Positions 10,124-19,400 of a stretch of DNA of 64,000 bases are shown one piece after another (the stretch's first letter is position 1; the number at the start of each line of letters is the position of its first letter). The DNA comes from a virus: the IMG/VR virus record IMGVR_UViG_3300031963_000068, positions 20,231 through 84,230 of that record. One strand, given 5' to 3'. Under the pieces are notes generated by a model. It was given only the letters and a program-made list of their open reading frames with translations, ran no database searches and was not told where the DNA came from. Position numbers and translations under genes: made by a program.

Positions 10124-12889
10124 TTAAGATTCATAAACTATATCTATAACATCAGTAGTAGATAAATCATATCCAGCAACTAATCCGTTCCAGTATAGTT
10201 GTTGACCGGCTACAATATCTACAAAAGCCTCAGCAACTGAAGCAGTTGAAGAAATATAACAATCTACTAAAGAAGCTGTACCATTACCTAATCTTTGTAA
10301 CTGACCATTAACATAAACTTGTATTCTTGAGTAATCATTAGGTGTTGATGATAATAAAACTGCAGTAGGAGAATCATCACCAGTTGTAACAGAAGCATTT
10401 GTTCTATCATATACAGGTTGTGAAGCACCAGCAATTACTGATAATACGCCACCTGAGAAAGTAAGACCAGTACCAGCTATTGTTGGAGAAACCTCTACAT
10501 TATTACTATTAATAGTAAGTCCATTTGCAACATTCACATCTAAAGTTATAAAACCAGACGTACCACCACCTGATAGACCACTACCCGCAGTAACTCCTGT
10601 TATGAAATCACCATTTATTGAATCAATAGCATTCCAGATTGAAGCAGTTCCAGCATCAACATAACCTTTAGAAACAAGTGAATAACTGACAAATGTACCA
10701 GAATAATCTGATGTATATACCAATCCTTTTTGATTTGATGTTGTGATTGAACCAGTTGCCGTATTCACCGTAAACTCGTTAGTAGAAATAATATCCACAC
10801 TACCAGTTGCGTATATAGTCACATCACCACCATACATATCTATAGATCCAGAATTACCAACATCCACTAAAAATAATCCATTATCTAATTGAACATCAAC
10901 AGTAGAACCAGTAAGAGTAAGTATATCAAAATCTTGTATAGTTAAATCATATCCATCAGAATTTAAGAAAGTATCTTGAATTAGATTTCCTCCTAATCCT
11001 AAAAACCCTGGAGCAATTTCAGTTAAACCATTTGTTGCCCCAACTCCAGATACAGCAGAGTCAACATAAGCCTTAGTAACCAATGAGAATGTAGTAAAGT
11101 TAGCCGTATAATCTCCTTCATATACAAGTCCTTTATTAGCTATGTTATCTTTTATTAACAAATAGTTACCAGTAGAACCATCAATACCACCTAAAGTCTG
11201 AGAGTCATTAGTAACTCTAATTGAGTTAGCAATTCCATTAGACTCTGAATTCAATGATGAATCGTTGTATGTTGTTTTTATAACAGAGAATGTAGCAACA
11301 TCACCAGATTTTAAAGAAGCGATTACATTTGTAATTTGTAATTTATTTTCAGCATTTGGAATACCACTTTCAACTTTGACATCAGCTCCATTGGATGCGG
11401 TAAATGTAAGAGACCCAATATTTTCTATTGTAAAATCATTAGTTGCTGCTTGTATCTTAGTAGTTTGACTTAAAGTACCACCTAAATAAACTTTATCAGA
11501 TACTATTTCAAGTCCGTTTCCAACGTTAACAGAAAGTACTCCACCACTTGCTGATAAACCAGCTCCGGCTAAATTACCTGCGAACCCCGATGTATCAATA
11601 AATATTTGAGAGCCATTTTGTGTCAATCCAGTTCCAGTAATAGAATTAAAATCTATTGATATAGCATTTCCATTCTGCGTAAGACCTGTGCTTGTAATAT
11701 CATTGAAATTGACTGACAATTGATTACCCGACTTTGTAAGTCCAGTACCAGCTTCTGTAATTATTGATGAAACAGAACCAGAAAAACCAGCAGACCACAA
11801 TGATGTAGTATTATCCCAAATTAAAGCGGCATATGTTCCACCACCTAAGTTTGCTTCAATACCTGTATTTAATGCATTATAAGGACCAGAATAAGTCGCA
11901 TTTAATGTAAGGATATTATCTTGAACTAAAATTGTCTCTGTACTTATGTAAGAAACCGTTCCATTAACGGTTAAATCTCCATTAATAGTTACAGAATCTT
12001 GAAAAGTTCTATCACCTGTAATAGTATCTTTTAATCTAATTGAATCTAAATTTATCTCTAATGAATCAGAATTAACATTAACGTCTAAAGCCGAACCATT
12101 ATCTGTTAAACCATCACCAGCTAGTGTTGAGGTAATTTCAGAAGTATTAACACTAAGAACACCAGTTGTGAAATCTAATCCATTTCCAGCCAAAGATGAA
12201 TCTATTATAATATCGTTTCCTGAAAATGTTAATCCTGAATTTGCTCCTAAATTCACACTCAATGTGATAGCTCCTTGTGTTCCACCTCCACTTAGACCAC
12301 TACCAGCAGTTACACCAGTTATACTACCTAAACCTGTTGATGTAAAATCAGACAATGTGTCTCCAACATAAACATACAGGGCAATAGATGAAGGCGCACC
12401 TCCAGTGACGTCTTGTTGAAAGAACACACCTGAGTTATATTGGTAAATCCAGTTTCTAGCATCACCAGGAGGTATCAAAGAAGCACCAGTATAAGGTTTA
12501 GCCTCAAAAGTCAAACCATATGAAGGCGGAATACCATTTCTTACTCTAGATCCAGTTGTTATTCCAGATAAAACACCAGAACCATAAGCATATGGTAAAG
12601 ATGTTATAGGGTCGGTTCCGGATGGTGCTGCAACCGGCCAACTTGCAAAATAACCTCGACCATTTGAAGTTCCATCAAGAGTCAAACTAGCAGTTACTCC
12701 GATAGCCACACCCTGACTAACCGCAATACTTGCAGTTCCTGGTATGTCATTTACCCATATATTAGACGAATCTAAGTTAAAAAATATACCTTCCGCTTCG
12801 TTGTCAACACCTTTAATTGTGTCAGTCATCGATTTACCTAAGATATTCTTAAGAGCTATTGCCGCTTGTGTAGATGATGTTAAACTCAT
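10124..12889 (-). CDS. Large tail-fibre protein (921 aa)
   Basis: Beta-repeat fibre protein. The phage-fibre module ITGVTAGSGLSGGGT occurs twice (near residues 190 and 785), each followed by GLTFSG/GVLSV motifs. Further G-x-G-L-T-x-N-G-x-x-I repeats fill the middle. The C-terminal 90 residues (VYVNGQLQRLGNG, then QQLYWNGLVAGYDLSTTDVI) form a domain also present at the C-terminus of 15599-17179. The start MSLTSSTQAAIALKNILGKS is the only good ATG and lies 28 nt after the upstream stop. A clear hairpin terminator follows the gene. Structural fibre role is well supported; position in the fibre is unknown. Confidence 0.7.
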   Translation of the reverse strand: MSLTSSTQAAIALKNILGKSMTDTIKGVDNEAEGIFFNLDSSNIWVNDIPGTASIAVSQGVAIGVTASLTLDGTSNGRGYFASWPVAAPSGTDPITSLPYAYGSGVLSGITTGSRVRNGIPPSYGLTFEAKPYTGASLIPPGDARNWIYQYNSGVFFQQDVTGGAPSSIALYVYVGDTLSDFTSTGLGSITGVTAGSGLSGGGTQGAITLSVNLGANSGLTFSGNDIIIDSSLAGNGLDFTTGVLSVNTSEITSTLAGDGLTDNGSALDVNVNSDSLEINLDSIRLKDTITGDRTFQDSVTINGDLTVNGTVSYISTETILVQDNILTLNATYSGPYNALNTGIEANLGGGTYAALIWDNTTSLWSAGFSGSVSSIITEAGTGLTKSGNQLSVNFNDITSTGLTQNGNAISIDFNSITGTGLTQNGSQIFIDTSGFAGNLAGAGLSASGGVLSVNVGNGLEIVSDKVYLGGTLSQTTKIQAATNDFTIENIGSLTFTASNGADVKVESGIPNAENKLQITNVIASLKSGDVATFSVIKTTYNDSSLNSESNGIANSIRVTNDSQTLGGIDGSTGNYLLIKDNIANKGLVYEGDYTANFTTFSLVTKAYVDSAVSGVGATNGLTEIAPGFLGLGGNLIQDTFLNSDGYDLTIQDFDILTLTGSTVDVQLDNGLFLVDVGNSGSIDMYGGDVTIYATGSVDIISTNEFTVNTATGSITTSNQKGLVYTSDYSGTFVSYSLVSKGYVDAGTASIWNAIDSINGDFITGVTAGSGLSGGGTSGFITLDVNVANGLTINSNNVEVSPTIAGTGLTFSGGVLSVIAGASQPVYDRTNASVTTGDDSPTAVLLSSTPNDYSRIQVYVNGQLQRLGNGTASLVDCYISSTASVAEAFVDIVAGQQLYWNGLVAGYDLSTTDVIDIVYES

Positions 12890-12917
12890 TTTTTATATTT
12901 ATTTTTTCATTTTATTT

Positions 12918-15542
12918 TTAAGAATAATTAAACGTTATACCAGTAAACGAACCACTAAACGATGGACCAACGGTGATTCTAATCAACATAATTCCGTTAG
13001 TGTTTGCTGTATTTTTTGTTCCTATATTTAATCCCCAGTTAGTATTAAATGCTCTACCAGCACCAGTAGCATTATTTCTCACACCATCACCATCATTCCA
13101 TTGACCGGTAAGAAAATCATTGTAAGCATCTAACCAACCAGTCTCAGCAGAAGAAGCACCAGGAGCTTTAATTTCTACCCAGATGTAATTTCCTGTTAGA
13201 GGGGTAGATTTAGCAACAAATGTACCACCAGAACCTAGTATCTGCATTACAAAGTTTGCAGTCGTTGGAGATACCTGTCTAAACCATCTAACATATTGTC
13301 TATTACCAGTGGCTCCTGAATAATCAGTTGCTAAATTTCCGAAATTAGCATTTGATGTCAACACACCAGGTGTGCTAAAGTTTGTAGTCGGATATATTAA
13401 AGTACTATTGTAAACTTGTAATCCGTCATTGTAACCAGAACCACCAGATATTAATGATTGGGTTGAATCCCAAGCATTAGATGTAGTAGAACCATATGTA
13501 TCATATTGATTTCCAACATACGTACCAACTAATCTGTATCTTTCATCATCAAATCCCTCACAAGTTGTACCAACAGCGGTTGAAGAAGCAGCAACGTTGT
13601 CTAAATAGACATTTGTCACCGACACAGCACCACCTGTCGAGTTACCCTGAATAGTTCTTTTAGCATTTACACTCAACGAAATTGATTCATTTAATCTTCG
13701 TTTTGCTAAAGAGATGATGTTAAAAGTAGCAGGAGCATTATTCTGATCAGAATTTGATATTTTGAATTGTTTTGCTTCGTTACCACCAGAAGCTGCTAAT
13801 GAATATTGTGTTGAAACTGTCAATATTGGAGTAGTTGCTCCAGTACTTGTTTCATTAAATGTGATAGCATCAGCACCTGAATAATATGTATTTCTGTATA
13901 AGTTGTCTATAGTAACATCATAACTAACAGTACCACCTGTATAATAATTGATACCTGATAGATACTTGCTACCTGTTAATGTGTAACCAGTGATAGTTGC
14001 TCCCGAAATTGATGTAGCAGTAGTATCACCATCAATAATAAATTCATATCTTGTTAATGTTCTTGTGAAACTTGGAGCGTTATCATGAACTACATATACA
14101 TAGTTATAACCATAAACTATATCAGGATCATTACCTCTTAATAACCAAGTTCCAGTTCTATTCCAAAATTGCTCAAAAACAGCACCTTGTGGGAACTTAG
14201 AAGCAGTAGCAGCACCTACACTGAAACCAGTCGTTGTACCACCAGTCGTTGTATTCTGAGCCGCTAAGTTAGATAGTGTTATTGTTGCTGATGTTTTTTC
14301 AACTCCGTTAACGTACATTTTTAACGTTCCTACGTTAGCATCTCCAAAAGTATCAGCACCATATGCGGGTGTTGGTGTAGTAGTACTAGCAGACACTTGA
14401 TCATTTAATGTTCCAGAAATATTTCCAGAAGCACTAGCAGAAATTGCTAATCGTTTTCCAGTCGCAGTCCAAGTTCCATCTACTGAAATAGGTGAAGAAG
14501 GTGCGAAAGTAGCACTGATATAATTAAATCCAGATATTGGATTATTACCATCAAAACTCAATTTACCATTAGCCAAAGTTCCAGCTTTACTACCAGTCCA
14601 ATCAGATAAGTCCGGAGCATCAGGTGGAACCAACGCACTTAATAATTCGTTGATATTATCTACTGCATGACCTATTGGTGTTGAGTTAGTAAAACTAAAT
14701 ACACCATCAGCATAAGTTCCGTCTTCAGCTGGACCAATTGCAACCGTTGTAGAGCCACTTGTCAAATCTAAAGAAACCGTTCCAGCATTTGTCAATCTAC
14801 CCTGTGTGTCTACGGTAAATGTTGGTATCTGAGTTGATGAACCATAACTACCTGCAGTAACACCTGTCGTACTTAATTGTAATGTATCAGATGATATCGT
14901 TAAACCAGTAGAAGAGGATAAACCAACATTTATATGAAATTCATTTCCAACTTGAATCAAACCATCTCCAGGTGTTATAACACCTGCAGAAGAAAACTGA
15001 ACCCAATGTTGTGACTCGGTACCTACTAATATGTTAAAATCAGAAGAGTCTGATACATTCAAAACCCAACCTGAACCAGAATATAAATCACCATTTCCTA
15101 CAAAAACGAAATCACCAATCTGAACCTCACCTATTGTTGGAAGACCATCAGCATCTAAAGATCTTGACCAAGTTCCTGTTGCAACTACATAAATACCGTT
15201 TGATGCAGTAGGGTTAGAATTATCTTGACCATTTACTAAAACTCTTTCACCAACTTCGACATCATGATTATCAATTGATTGTGTTCCCGATAAAGTTATA
15301 GGTGAATTAGATACAACATGAACAGACTCTTTGATATTAAGACCTTGAGCAACAGCATCAACATAGTTTTTATTAACTACGTCATGACCCACAAGTATAT
15401 TTTCGTCTGCTTGTCTTAATGTAGACCCAGCATTAAAGCTCATTGTAGCCGCTGTTGTAAAGGTTACTAGACCATTAAGTCCACTAACTTTGTTTAGTGA
15501 TAGAGAGGAGTCTCTAAGTTGTTTTCCATCAAGTAGTGACAT
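12918..15542 (-). CDS. Large tail-fibre protein (874 aa)
   Basis: The N-terminal 150 residues contain GERVLVNGQDNSNPTASNGI, then YVVATGTWSRSLDAD, the same attachment-type module as in 4201-5658. The motif TTGVTAGSYGSSTQIPTFTV, then DTQGRLTNAGT, is widespread in phage fibres. The C-terminal half is a long Ser/Thr/Asn-rich beta region ending SFSGSFTGITFNYS. Its promoter box lies 24 nt upstream. Cotranscription with 10124-12889 (28-nt gap, no box) is likely. Confidence 0.7.
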   Translation of the reverse strand: MSLLDGKQLRDSSLSLNKVSGLNGLVTFTTAATMSFNAGSTLRQADENILVGHDVVNKNYVDAVAQGLNIKESVHVVSNSPITLSGTQSIDNHDVEVGERVLVNGQDNSNPTASNGIYVVATGTWSRSLDADGLPTIGEVQIGDFVFVGNGDLYSGSGWVLNVSDSSDFNILVGTESQHWVQFSSAGVITPGDGLIQVGNEFHINVGLSSSTGLTISSDTLQLSTTGVTAGSYGSSTQIPTFTVDTQGRLTNAGTVSLDLTSGSTTVAIGPAEDGTYADGVFSFTNSTPIGHAVDNINELLSALVPPDAPDLSDWTGSKAGTLANGKLSFDGNNPISGFNYISATFAPSSPISVDGTWTATGKRLAISASASGNISGTLNDQVSASTTTPTPAYGADTFGDANVGTLKMYVNGVEKTSATITLSNLAAQNTTTGGTTTGFSVGAATASKFPQGAVFEQFWNRTGTWLLRGNDPDIVYGYNYVYVVHDNAPSFTRTLTRYEFIIDGDTTATSISGATITGYTLTGSKYLSGINYYTGGTVSYDVTIDNLYRNTYYSGADAITFNETSTGATTPILTVSTQYSLAASGGNEAKQFKISNSDQNNAPATFNIISLAKRRLNESISLSVNAKRTIQGNSTGGAVSVTNVYLDNVAASSTAVGTTCEGFDDERYRLVGTYVGNQYDTYGSTTSNAWDSTQSLISGGSGYNDGLQVYNSTLIYPTTNFSTPGVLTSNANFGNLATDYSGATGNRQYVRWFRQVSPTTANFVMQILGSGGTFVAKSTPLTGNYIWVEIKAPGASSAETGWLDAYNDFLTGQWNDGDGVRNNATGAGRAFNTNWGLNIGTKNTANTNGIMLIRITVGPSFSGSFTGITFNYS

Positions 15543-15566
15543 ATTTTATTTTATTTTTTTAATTTT

Positions 15567-15578
15567 CTTATATATTAT
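15567..15578 (-). promoter_or_regulatory. Phage promoter box ATAATATATAAG
   Basis: One base from consensus, 24 nt before the ATG at 15542. Confidence 0.5.
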
Positions 15579-15598
15579 ATTTTTAATCTCTAAAATTT

Positions 15599-17179
15599 CT
15601 AATTTATATAATAAAGTGAAATTCTCCATGTTGAATAAAGATCGGTTCCAACGAAATTACCATTCCAATAAAGAGCATCACCTGATTGTACATTTATTTT
15701 TGATGTGACTCCACCGTCGTCACTGAAATAACAAGGAACACTTGTTGTAGTTCCATAACCTACTTCAAATTCTTGACCATTAACAAATACTCCTACATAA
15801 CCACCAGGTAAAGGTGTCTGTGAAATAGTTAAACCAGTAAATTGCCCATCACCATTTGTTGTAAAAGCCATTTGAAAGTTCTTATCACTAGAAGTAAGTG
15901 TACCAGAAGTTTGAGAAGGATCCAACCAATTAAATTTTCCTGCATTATCTACAGATAAAATGTATCCAGCAGTAGCACCACCATTTGTTCCTGTATCTAA
16001 TTTTGAAGCAGTTAATGAACCATCCTTAACTATTGCAGACACAGATAATCCCATAATTGTGTTTTCTTGTGTAAAGTCTATAGTTTCAGAATCATTAAAT
16101 GAAGTAGTCAACCCTGTATTTAGTGTAATAAAAGCTAAACTTCCGCTATTTGAAATAGTACCTCCTGATAAGTATAATGAACCATTTACTACAATGATTT
16201 GACCATAATTGACTAATGTTCCAGCAATTGTTAAATCAGAATATACCCAATATTGATAATAAGGTGGAACAACTATGTAATCGGTAGGTTCAATGTAATA
16301 TTTTACATTAAATAAATCTTCGTTTACAAAAGGTCTATTCAATTGAAAATCTACACCATCATAAACAACAGTATAAACAACATTAGCTTGTATATCCGAT
16401 GGTAAGAGATCCACTACGCCAGAAGGAGTTGGTTTTTTTATGTAAGCAGAGCCCAAAGAATTTATATTTAAAGATGCGGTTGTTCCAACATTTTGAGCTG
16501 AAAATTTGACTAAAAAAACTGAATCTTGATTATAATTACTGATTGGAGGTGTTGTAGTTGCAATATAATCAACACCATTACTTGTCGAAGCAGCTAAATT
16601 TCTTACTTGACCAAGTTTTTCTTTTTGCCAAGCACCAGTGGGAAAATTACCTTCATATTTATAAATTGAGTTATCTTCATCATCTACTCTCACAGACATT
16701 CCATCTTTAGGAACAGTCAAAGTCCAAGTTGAAGAGTTCCATTCTGCTACTTGCGAAGAAGTAAACGAACTCCATTGAGCACCCGACAATACTATAGATG
16801 AATCAATTCCTAATAAATATCTATCTCCAATTGAAGGAGACCCAGGCTGAGAAAAAGCAACAGAAATAACGGAATCAATCCATTCGGTTCCCCCACCACC
16901 ACCAGATCCTCCAGAACCACTGAATTCTTTCCAATTGGAGTTATCCATGATACTAGTGGAAACAAAATTATATGTTAATTGATATGTTTTATTATCACTT
17001 TGAACATAACACATCATACCCCATTCTCTTCTTTCAAAAATAATTGCATTCCGTGTTGTTATATCTATAGCAGTGTGTAGACCACCACGAATTTCAGTAG
17101 CAAATGCGGATGCTATTGGATCTAACGAGTCGTTAGGTCTTATCGCTGATGATATTAATGTTCCTACGTTTTTAGCCAT
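15599..17179 (-). CDS. Tail-fibre protein (526 aa)
   Basis: The start MAKNVGTLISSAIRPNDSLD, then IASAFATEIRGG, is followed by a fibre-type head (RREWGMMCYVQSDNKTYQL), a glycine linker (SGSGGSGGGGG) and beta domains. The final 100 residues (VGVFVNGQEFEVGYGTT, then ALYWNGNFVGTDL) are paralogous to the C-terminus of 10124-12889. The promoter box overlaps the end of the upstream gene. Confidence 0.65.
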   Translation of the reverse strand: MAKNVGTLISSAIRPNDSLDPIASAFATEIRGGLHTAIDITTRNAIIFERREWGMMCYVQSDNKTYQLTYNFVSTSIMDNSNWKEFSGSGGSGGGGGTEWIDSVISVAFSQPGSPSIGDRYLLGIDSSIVLSGAQWSSFTSSQVAEWNSSTWTLTVPKDGMSVRVDDEDNSIYKYEGNFPTGAWQKEKLGQVRNLAASTSNGVDYIATTTPPISNYNQDSVFLVKFSAQNVGTTASLNINSLGSAYIKKPTPSGVVDLLPSDIQANVVYTVVYDGVDFQLNRPFVNEDLFNVKYYIEPTDYIVVPPYYQYWVYSDLTIAGTLVNYGQIIVVNGSLYLSGGTISNSGSLAFITLNTGLTTSFNDSETIDFTQENTIMGLSVSAIVKDGSLTASKLDTGTNGGATAGYILSVDNAGKFNWLDPSQTSGTLTSSDKNFQMAFTTNGDGQFTGLTISQTPLPGGYVGVFVNGQEFEVGYGTTTSVPCYFSDDGGVTSKINVQSGDALYWNGNFVGTDLYSTWRISLYYIN

Positions 17180-17199
17180 TTAACATTTATTTTTCTTTT

Positions 17200-17211
17200 T
17201 TATATATTTAA
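17200..17211 (-). promoter_or_regulatory. Phage promoter box TTAAATATATAA
   Basis: Ends 20 nt before the ATG at 17179 and overlaps the last codons and stop of the upstream gene. Confidence 0.45.
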
Positions 17212-18218
17212 CTAACTATAACATCTAAAGCTGAGTTTTGAACCGTATTTGTTATCCAAACCTCAAAATTAGTAGTAAAACCATATTGATTTACAAATGG
17301 CTGAGCAGTTCTAATTCTTGTAAAAGCATTGCTTGAAAAACCACCTACTGTAAAACTTGGGGCAGTAGCACCACTAACCGAAGAAGGCCAAGCAAATACT
17401 AAATAATTACCACCTCCTCCAATTTGACTATAACTTTTATTTTTAGTGGTAGATAATTGACTACTTAAATTCTGTATTACTGTATCAGTAACAATAGATG
17501 AAACCATAGATGCTGAACCAGGATTATAAAATAAATTTGGATTACCAATAGAAGATAAATTCACATTGCCCCAGAAAATTCTATTCATCCAAGTAAAAGT
17601 AGCAGAACTATTGTAAGTTCCAGTACCATCATTAACAGAGATAGGAAAAGTCTGTACATAGGATGCTCCCGGTGAGACAGGATAAAAACCAGTTGTAGTC
17701 TGACTACCAGCAACACTTGAAGACCAAGGTGGTCCACCAGTAGAATAAGGAACACTATTAACAGTTATAGAACTAATATCATTAGTTTTTTTGGTTACAC
17801 TCCAATTCAAAGTGATAGAAGAAAGAGGTACAGGATAGCCATACTCAGCCTGATTACTTCCAGAAACACTAATACTAACAACTGGACTCTGATAAGGATA
17901 AAGTAATTTATCAAACATCTGAGAAATAGTTAAGTTAGAAAAAGTTGAACCTGCTGGAATACCACCAATCGTAACTGGTGTAGGAGTAGAATTTGAATAA
18001 AACAGAGATACAGAAGCAGATGCTGCAGTCGCAACCACAATAGATAAATCATCAACTTTCTTCCACAAAGAGTAAACAGGGCTACGTATATCAATAGGAT
18101 CAATTAAATTACTATTATTATCTAATAGATTCTTCAATAAATCATCTACGTTATCATACAAATCTGTAGCTGTAACCGCTTCAAAACCAGTAACAGAATA
18201 TGAGCCAACTAATGCCAT
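17208..18218 (-). CDS. Tail-fibre/adhesin protein (336 aa)
   Basis: I chose the ATG at 18218 (MALVGSYSVTGFEAVTATDL). A longer frame from 18254 would translate the promoter box itself (MVFYIYLKLIFL). Residues 90-125 (VTIGGIPAGSTFSNLTISQM) match the middle of 4201-5658, so the two are paralogues. The remainder is beta-rich and ends TNTVQNSALDVIVS. It is the first gene of the minus-strand fibre cluster. Confidence 0.6.
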   Translation of the reverse strand: MALVGSYSVTGFEAVTATDLYDNVDDLLKNLLDNNSNLIDPIDIRSPVYSLWKKVDDLSIVVATAASASVSLFYSNSTPTPVTIGGIPAGSTFSNLTISQMFDKLLYPYQSPVVSISVSGSNQAEYGYPVPLSSITLNWSVTKKTNDISSITVNSVPYSTGGPPWSSSVAGSQTTTGFYPVSPGASYVQTFPISVNDGTGTYNSSATFTWMNRIFWGNVNLSSIGNPNLFYNPGSASMVSSIVTDTVIQNLSSQLSTTKNKSYSQIGGGGNYLVFAWPSSVSGATAPSFTVGGFSSNAFTRIRTAQPFVNQYGFTTNFEVWITNTVQNSALDVIVS

Positions 18219-18236
18219 TAAAAAAATTAATTTTAA

Positions 18237-18248
18237 GTATATATAAAA
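18237..18248 (-). promoter_or_regulatory. Phage promoter box TTTTATATATAC
   Basis: 18 nt before the chosen ATG at 18218. Identical 12-mer to the boxes at 19352-19363 and 32615-32626. Confidence 0.5.
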
Positions 18249-18338
18249 TACCAAAAACTAAATAAAAGAAAACTTATGGAAAAATTTAAATTTTGAGAAA
18301 CCAAAAATCAATTAAGAATGTATCATGATGTTTCATGT

Positions 18339-19049
18339 TTAGCATACCCAAATAAAGTGGTCAGATTTCTCGGATTCAAAAGCCCAATCCTCACCTAAGC
18401 AATCTGCGATAATCTCTTTTAACTTAGCGACAGATAATATTTCTTCTAACTTATCGTTAAATTTATCCTCCGGCACAATATTTTTTAAATTAATTTTGAT
18501 ATTAGGTAAAATTTCTATCTCCTTATCAGAAAATTCACCATATAAAAAAGACAAAATATTAGTTTTAATAAGGTCTACCTCCTCCTTTGAATAGATTACA
18601 ACATTCCAGTCGTCATTTTCCCAATCGCTTATTTTAAAAGTGTGTTTATCCGAATCAACCACTTCTATATCACCTAAATTCAAATCGAAATAATCCGCTA
18701 AAATTTTTTCTTGTGACAAAGTAGATTTTTCAACTCCTTTATATAGACACTCTCTTAAAGAACTCATTTTGAAATCAACCGATTCAAAATAGTTGAAAGA
18801 TTCAAAAGTCACAACACCATCTGATTCCATAGAAACCCTGTCATTAATAATATCATTAAGGACTACATTTGCACCAGACACGTTTTCTAAGTTATTTCTT
18901 TTTAAAAAACGATTAAATCTATCAGAACCTGGCCTTAAATAACTTTTTAAATTCTTTGGTCTGATTTTCCACTTATCAATATAATCATCAACCAACAAAT
19001 TAATTTGTTGGTAGTATCTATTAGCATCTTCTCTATTATTAATTGACAT
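18339..19049 (-). CDS. Unknown protein (236 aa)
   Basis: Not recognised. A soluble, Asp/Glu/Lys-rich protein starting MSINNREDANRYYQQINLLV, without membrane segment or Cys motifs. A helical N-terminal half (residues 1-70) precedes a mixed region ending in EKSDHFIWVC. The start overlaps the end of the upstream tagged gene 19039-19347 by 11 nt, so they form a two-gene unit from the box at 19352. Confidence 0.6.
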   Translation of the reverse strand: MSINNREDANRYYQQINLLVDDYIDKWKIRPKNLKSYLRPGSDRFNRFLKRNNLENVSGANVVLNDIINDRVSMESDGVVTFESFNYFESVDFKMSSLRECLYKGVEKSTLSQEKILADYFDLNLGDIEVVDSDKHTFKISDWENDDWNVVIYSKEEVDLIKTNILSFLYGEFSDKEIEILPNIKINLKNIVPEDKFNDKLEEILSVAKLKEIIADCLGEDWAFESEKSDHFIWVC

Positions 19050-19347
19050 TTTTTTTATTTAAATTATATAGGTTTATAAAAGTAGATTCTTCTCTTTCTC
19101 TATCTTGTCTTAAATCTTCCTTCTCATCATCATCTAATCTTTCACCAACTGCAGAATAATATTCATCTTCGGATAATTCTTCAATTTCTTCAGAATCACA
19201 AAATTTACAAATACTTTCATCTGTGTTAAAAGATTTAAACAGTGCATTACAACCATCACAATGATAATAATTGTTTAAAAAATTTTTCGATGTTGACGGT
19301 AAAGTCTGACTAAAATCAAAAGTTTCAAAAGTTTTTACATACTTCAT
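19039..19347 (-). CDS. Unknown tagged zinc-ribbon-like protein (102 aa)
   Basis: I chose the ATG at 19347 (MKYVKTFETFDFSQ). The 8-residue longer form from 19371 would include the promoter box. The N-terminus fits the recurring tag M-x-x-x-K-[FY]-x-x-F. CDGCNALF (about residues 30-37) and CKFC (about 49-52) form a C-x2-C...C-x2-C zinc ribbon. The C-terminal half is very acidic. Function unknown. Confidence 0.6.
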   Translation of the reverse strand: MKYVKTFETFDFSQTLPSTSKNFLNNYYHCDGCNALFKSFNTDESICKFCDSEEIEELSEDEYYSAVGERLDDDEKEDLRQDREREESTFINLYNLNKKNVN

Positions 19348-19351
19348 ATTA

Positions 19352-19363
19352 GTATATATAAAA
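19352..19363 (-). promoter_or_regulatory. Phage promoter box TTTTATATATAC
   Basis: Ends 4 nt before the ATG at 19347 and decides the start choice. Confidence 0.55.
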
Positions 19364-19386
19364 TTTTTCATTTATAAAATTACTTA

Positions 19387-19398
19387 TTAATATATAGT
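19387..19398 (+). promoter_or_regulatory. Phage promoter box TTAATATATAGT
   Basis: Ends 2 nt before the ATG at 19401, back to back with the minus-strand box at 19352-19363. Confidence 0.6.
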
Positions 19399-19400
19399 AT

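Noticed and set aside
18219-18254. Longer starts of 17208-18218, 19039-19347, 22357-23091 and 37023-38219
   Set aside because: The extra codons are translations of the promoter box, and two of the four use TTG.
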